From assembly GCA_017616675.1 (NCBI GenBank), contig JAFZXR010000045.1, positions 1-17,674 of the forward strand: DNA of 17,674 nucleotides. Direction: 5' to 3'. The notes below the pieces were generated by a model. It made no database searches. It worked only from the letters and a program-made list of their open reading frames with translations, and had not been told where the DNA came from. The translations under genes were made by a program, and so were the position numbers. Shown in pieces: positions 15,218 to 17,674 of the stretch (the first letter of the stretch is position 1; each line of letters starts with the position of its first letter). The stretch is from Bacteroidales bacterium. Lineage in GTDB: Bacteria > Bacteroidota > Bacteroidia > Bacteroidales > F082.

Positions 15218-15879
15218 TTGGTAAAGACGTATTGTATGATATTTGCTCCCATTTTCAGGGCTTTAAGTCGTATCTCGTCGGAATCTTTGTGTACGCGTTG
15301 GTCTTCCCAGCCGTCGCCGAGGTCGCATTCGTAGGTGAAGAGGCATACTATGCGGCCGTCGTAAATCATCGCGAAGGCCTGCGGAGTCTTGAGGTCGTGC
15401 TCGTGAACCTTGGGCAGTCCGTTCGGAAACTCATACGGTTTCTTAAAGATTTCATGTGAATATGGCAGCTCCACCCACTCCAGCTCGGGGAACACCTTCT
15501 GCATCTGCGGCATGACGAAGTCCTTGAGTCCGTAGTTGTCGTCGATATGCAGGAATCCACCTGCCAGCAGGTAGTTACGAAGATTTTCGCACTCGGCCTT
15601 GTCGAAGCTCACGTTGCCGTGGCCGGTCATGTGTACAAACGGGTAGTTGAAGATATCGGGGCTTCCTACTTCCACCGTAGCCACGTCGGGATTGAGATCT
15701 GTGTGCAACTCCTGGTTGCAGAACTTCACGAGGTTAGGCAACGACGTTGGGTTGGCGTACCAGTCGCCGCCGCCACGGTACTTGAGAAGCGCCACCTGCG
15801 TTTGTTGGGCGGCGGCGGTAAACCAAAACGAAAACCAAAACGAAAACAATATGACGAACAGTAACTTCTTCATATTCAT
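15214..15879 (-). CDS. DUF4159 domain protein, exported
   Basis: Exported protein of 221 residues made almost wholly of a DUF4159 domain, whose fold resembles class I glutamine amidotransferases. The signal peptide ends near AAAQ (residues 22-25). Family-like segments are KYRGGGDWY at 33-41, HMTGHGNVSF at 83-92, GGFLHIDDNYG at 107-117 and the terminal DEIRLKALKMGANIIQYVFT (201-220). No complete catalytic triad is evident and the function is unknown. The start at 15879 is supported by the ATGA overlap with the rsmE stop; ATG at 15873 is an alternative. The hydrophobic core of the signal peptide is encoded by a short tandem repeat. It lies between rsmE and the zinc-ribbon gene with stop/start overlaps on both sides. 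Confidence 0.88.
   Translation of the reverse strand: MNMKKLLFVILFSFWFSFWFTAAAQQTQVALLKYRGGGDWYANPTSLPNLVKFCNQELHTDLNPDVATVEVGSPDIFNYPFVHMTGHGNVSFDKAECENLRNYLLAGGFLHIDDNYGLKDFVMPQMQKVFPELEWVELPYSHEIFKKPYEFPNGLPKVHEHDLKTPQAFAMIYDGRIVCLFTYECDLGDGWEDQRVHKDSDEIRLKALKMGANIIQYVFTK
15820..15847 (-). repeat. Six-base tandem repeat inside the DUF4159 signal peptide
   Basis: The plus strand alternates AAAACC and AAAACG for a little over four units, a 12-base period with about 2.3 copies. In the coding strand it produces the alternating residues FSFWFSFWF in the membrane core of the signal peptide. Gain or loss of one 6- or 12-base unit would keep the frame and change only the length of the hydrophobic stretch. 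Confidence 0.8.
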
Positions 15880-16583
15880 TTCATCTGGTTTATCAGGTTC
15901 ACTGTATGACAGGCTACCACTGCAGCCGTCTCGGTGCGCAGTCGCGCATCGCCGAGGCTCACCGGGATGAAGCCGTTGTCTTTGGCAAGCTGCACCTCCT
16001 CAGAACTGAAATCGCCTTCAGGTCCGATGAGGATCAGCGCGTTCTGTCCTTTTTCGTATTTGTCGCACAGCAGCTCGGTGACGTCGTCGTCGATCCAGGC
16101 GATGAATTTCTGTCCGTCGAAAGGCTGTTTCACGAGCTTGTTGTAATCCATAACATCCTGAATATCAGGAAGTTTCGATTTAATAGACTGTTTCATCGCC
16201 GCGATCACAACCTTTCTGAACCGCTCGACATTCGCCACGCGGCGTTCGGAGTGATACGAGGCAAACAGCTGCACCTTGTCGATGCCTATCTCCGTTGCCT
16301 TTTCGAGGAACCACTCGGTTCGCTCGTTAAGCTTCGTGGGTGCTATCGCTATTTCGATTCTGAACGTTTTGTTGTCGTAGCCAGCTCGCTGGTTTGTCAA
16401 GCAGGCGACGGCACGTTTCGGATGTGCCTCCACCAGCTCGCCGTCGAAGAGTGAGCCTTTGCCGTCGGTGACGCAGAAACGGTCTCCTGCCTGCATCCTC
16501 AGAACTTTGACACAGTGTTTCGATTCCTCCTCAGGGAAGGAGACCATTCCTTCTGTTGCGTCGGGTAGATAAAAAACGTTCAT
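15876..16583 (-). CDS. rsmE: 16S rRNA (uracil(1498)-N3)-methyltransferase
   Basis: SPOUT-class methyltransferase that methylates N3 of U1498 (E. coli numbering) in 16S rRNA, using S-adenosylmethionine; 235 residues, close to the family norm. An N-terminal PUA-like region (1-65) with KHCVKVLRMQAGD at 22-34 is followed by the knotted domain with EKATEIGIDKVQ at 94-105, LIGPEGDFSSEE at 185-196 and LGDARLRTETA at 210-220. These three blocks form the cofactor-binding knot. It starts eleven bases after the argS stop, and its TGA overlaps the next ATG as ATGA. Confidence 0.97.
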   Translation of the reverse strand: MNVFYLPDATEGMVSFPEEESKHCVKVLRMQAGDRFCVTDGKGSLFDGELVEAHPKRAVACLTNQRAGYDNKTFRIEIAIAPTKLNERTEWFLEKATEIGIDKVQLFASYHSERRVANVERFRKVVIAAMKQSIKSKLPDIQDVMDYNKLVKQPFDGQKFIAWIDDDVTELLCDKYEKGQNALILIGPEGDFSSEEVQLAKDNGFIPVSLGDARLRTETAAVVACHTVNLINQMK

Positions 16584-16594
16584 TTTACTATTCT

Positions 16595-17674
16595 TTACAT
16601 TCTCTCTGGCATCTGCATACCCAGCAGGTCGCCTGCGTTACGCAGCAAACGTGCTGTCATAGCCGCCAACTGCAAGCGGAACGCTCTGCGCCGTTCGTCC
16701 GGTTCCTTCATGATACTGCATTCCTGGTAGAACTGGTTGAATCCTTTGCAGAGGTCGTAGATGTAGTTGGCAATCATAGCCGGACTGCGGTTTATCGCAG
16801 CCTGTTCAAGCACTCCCGGCCAAGTATGAATATTGGTAAGCAGCGATTTCTCTTCAGGCAGTATGTTGTCAACGTCGATCTTGTCGCCTGTGTTGATTCC
16901 GGCTTCAGCAGCCTTACGCAGCACCGAGCAGATACGGGCGTGAGTGTACTGTATGAATGAGCCTGTATTGCCATTGAAATCTATCGATTCTTTCGGGTCG
17001 AACAGCATCGTCTTCTTCGGGTCGACTTTCAGGATGAAGTACTTCAGAGCGCCGAGTCCTATCACATGATACAGTCTGTTGGCCTCTTCGTCGCTCAATC
17101 CGTGAGCTTTTCCGAGTTCTTCCGACACGTTCTTCGCCGTAGCGACCATCTCGTCCATAAGGTCATCGGCGTCTACAACCGTTCCTTCGCGCGACTTCAT
17201 CTTACCGCTTGGCAACTCAACCATACCGTAGGAAAGATGCTCGATGTCGTTACCCCATTCGAAGCCTAATCTCACCAAAACACGTTTCAGCACGTCGAAG
17301 TGGTAATTCTGTTCATTACCAACGACATAGATCAGCTTCTTCGGATGGAACTCGTCATAACGCAGTTGAGCGGTTCCCAGGTCTTGAGTCATATAAACGG
17401 AGGTGCCGTCGCGACGGAGCAGCAGCTTCTCGTCGAGTCCCTCATCGCGGAGGTCGCACCACACTGAGTTGTCGTCTCTCTGATACAGAACGCCTTTCTT
17501 CAAGCCATCCATCACGGTGCTCTTACCAAGTAAATAAGTCTGCGATTCGTAATAAATCTTGTCGAACGACACTCCCAAACGTTTGTACGTCACATCAAAG
17601 CCTTCGTAAACCCAGTTGTTCATCATCTCCCAAAGTTCACGCACCTCTTTGTCGCCAGCCTCCCATTTGCGCAG
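16595..17674 (-). CDS. argS: Arginyl-tRNA synthetase, 5' end outside window
   Basis: C-terminal part of the class I enzyme that charges tRNA-Arg. The frame is open to the window edge, reading LRKWEAGDKEVRELWEMMN, so the N-terminal region with the HIGH motif lies outside; the GTG at 17644 is internal. Seen here: YKRLGVSFDKIYYESQTYL, the catalytic-domain segment DGTSVYMTQDLGTAQLRY, the KMSKS-like loop GKMKSREGTVV, and a DALR-type anticodon-binding helical domain with GSFIQYTHARICSVLRKA and the family-typical ending NAGDLLGMQMPERM. The sequence is close to the canonical bacterial form. Upstream gene of the argS, rsmE, DUF4159, zinc-ribbon block. Confidence 0.97.
   Translation of the reverse strand: MRKWEAGDKEVRELWEMMNNWVYEGFDVTYKRLGVSFDKIYYESQTYLLGKSTVMDGLKKGVLYQRDDNSVWCDLRDEGLDEKLLLRRDGTSVYMTQDLGTAQLRYDEFHPKKLIYVVGNEQNYHFDVLKRVLVRLGFEWGNDIEHLSYGMVELPSGKMKSREGTVVDADDLMDEMVATAKNVSEELGKAHGLSDEEANRLYHVIGLGALKYFILKVDPKKTMLFDPKESIDFNGNTGSFIQYTHARICSVLRKAAEAGINTGDKIDVDNILPEEKSLLTNIHTWPGVLEQAAINRSPAMIANYIYDLCKGFNQFYQECSIMKEPDERRRAFRLQLAAMTARLLRNAGDLLGMQMPERM

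Overview
The window looks like chromosome from a member of the Bacteroidia, most likely an uncultured gut- or rumen-type Bacteroidales. The evidence is: -7 promoter boxes of the Bacteroidetes type (TATCTTTGC) in front of three genes; families largely confined to this phylum (DUF4835/PorD, DUF6913, Rpb6-like omega, a DUF4159 protein); a secreted enzyme with a type IX secretion sorting domain; and the conserved order bamD, omega, coaBC, porD, recN. No tRNA, rRNA, CRISPR, phage or insertion sequence was seen.

Layout. Positions 1-1857 (+): an ABC exporter operon, made of an ATPase cut by the window edge, a six-helix membrane protein and a small YtrA-type GntR repressor. Positions 2018-4873 (+): a secreted two-domain M16 zinc peptidase with its own promoter. 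Positions 13948 down to 4976 (-): a co-directional series of DUF6913, dapA, a T9SS-exported M14 carboxypeptidase, bamD, rpoZ, coaBC, porD and recN, with gaps of only 1 to 43 bases. Positions 14093-14875 (+): a PhnP-like metallo-beta-lactamase-fold hydrolase, divergent from DUF6913 and overlapping tail-to-tail with the next block. Positions 17674 down to 14849 (-): argS (5' end beyond the window), rsmE, a DUF4159 protein and a small zinc-ribbon protein, the last three linked by ATGA stop/start overlaps.

How the genes fit together. The minus-strand series combines envelope biogenesis (BamD, PorD), a probable exported client (the M14 enzyme carries the type A sorting domain that the PorD-linked system recognises), lysine/diaminopimelate synthesis (DapA), coenzyme A synthesis (CoaBC), transcription (omega) and DNA repair (RecN). 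The argS block is translation-related.

The most unusual content is non-coding. Two arrays of tiny hairpins, at 1851-1974 and 4872-5003, flank the M16 peptidase gene. Each hairpin has a self-complementary stem of 4-6 bp and a 3-4 base loop (usually TTC or GAA). Stems differ from unit to unit, but the units are joined by a nearly constant six-base linker: AATGTG on one side of the array and its reverse complement CACATT on the other. All three genes that run into these arrays (the GntR gene, the M16 gene and recN) place their stop codon in or right next to a linker. I do not recognise a named repeat family with this design. It may be a Bacteroidales 3'-end or REP/BIME-like element.
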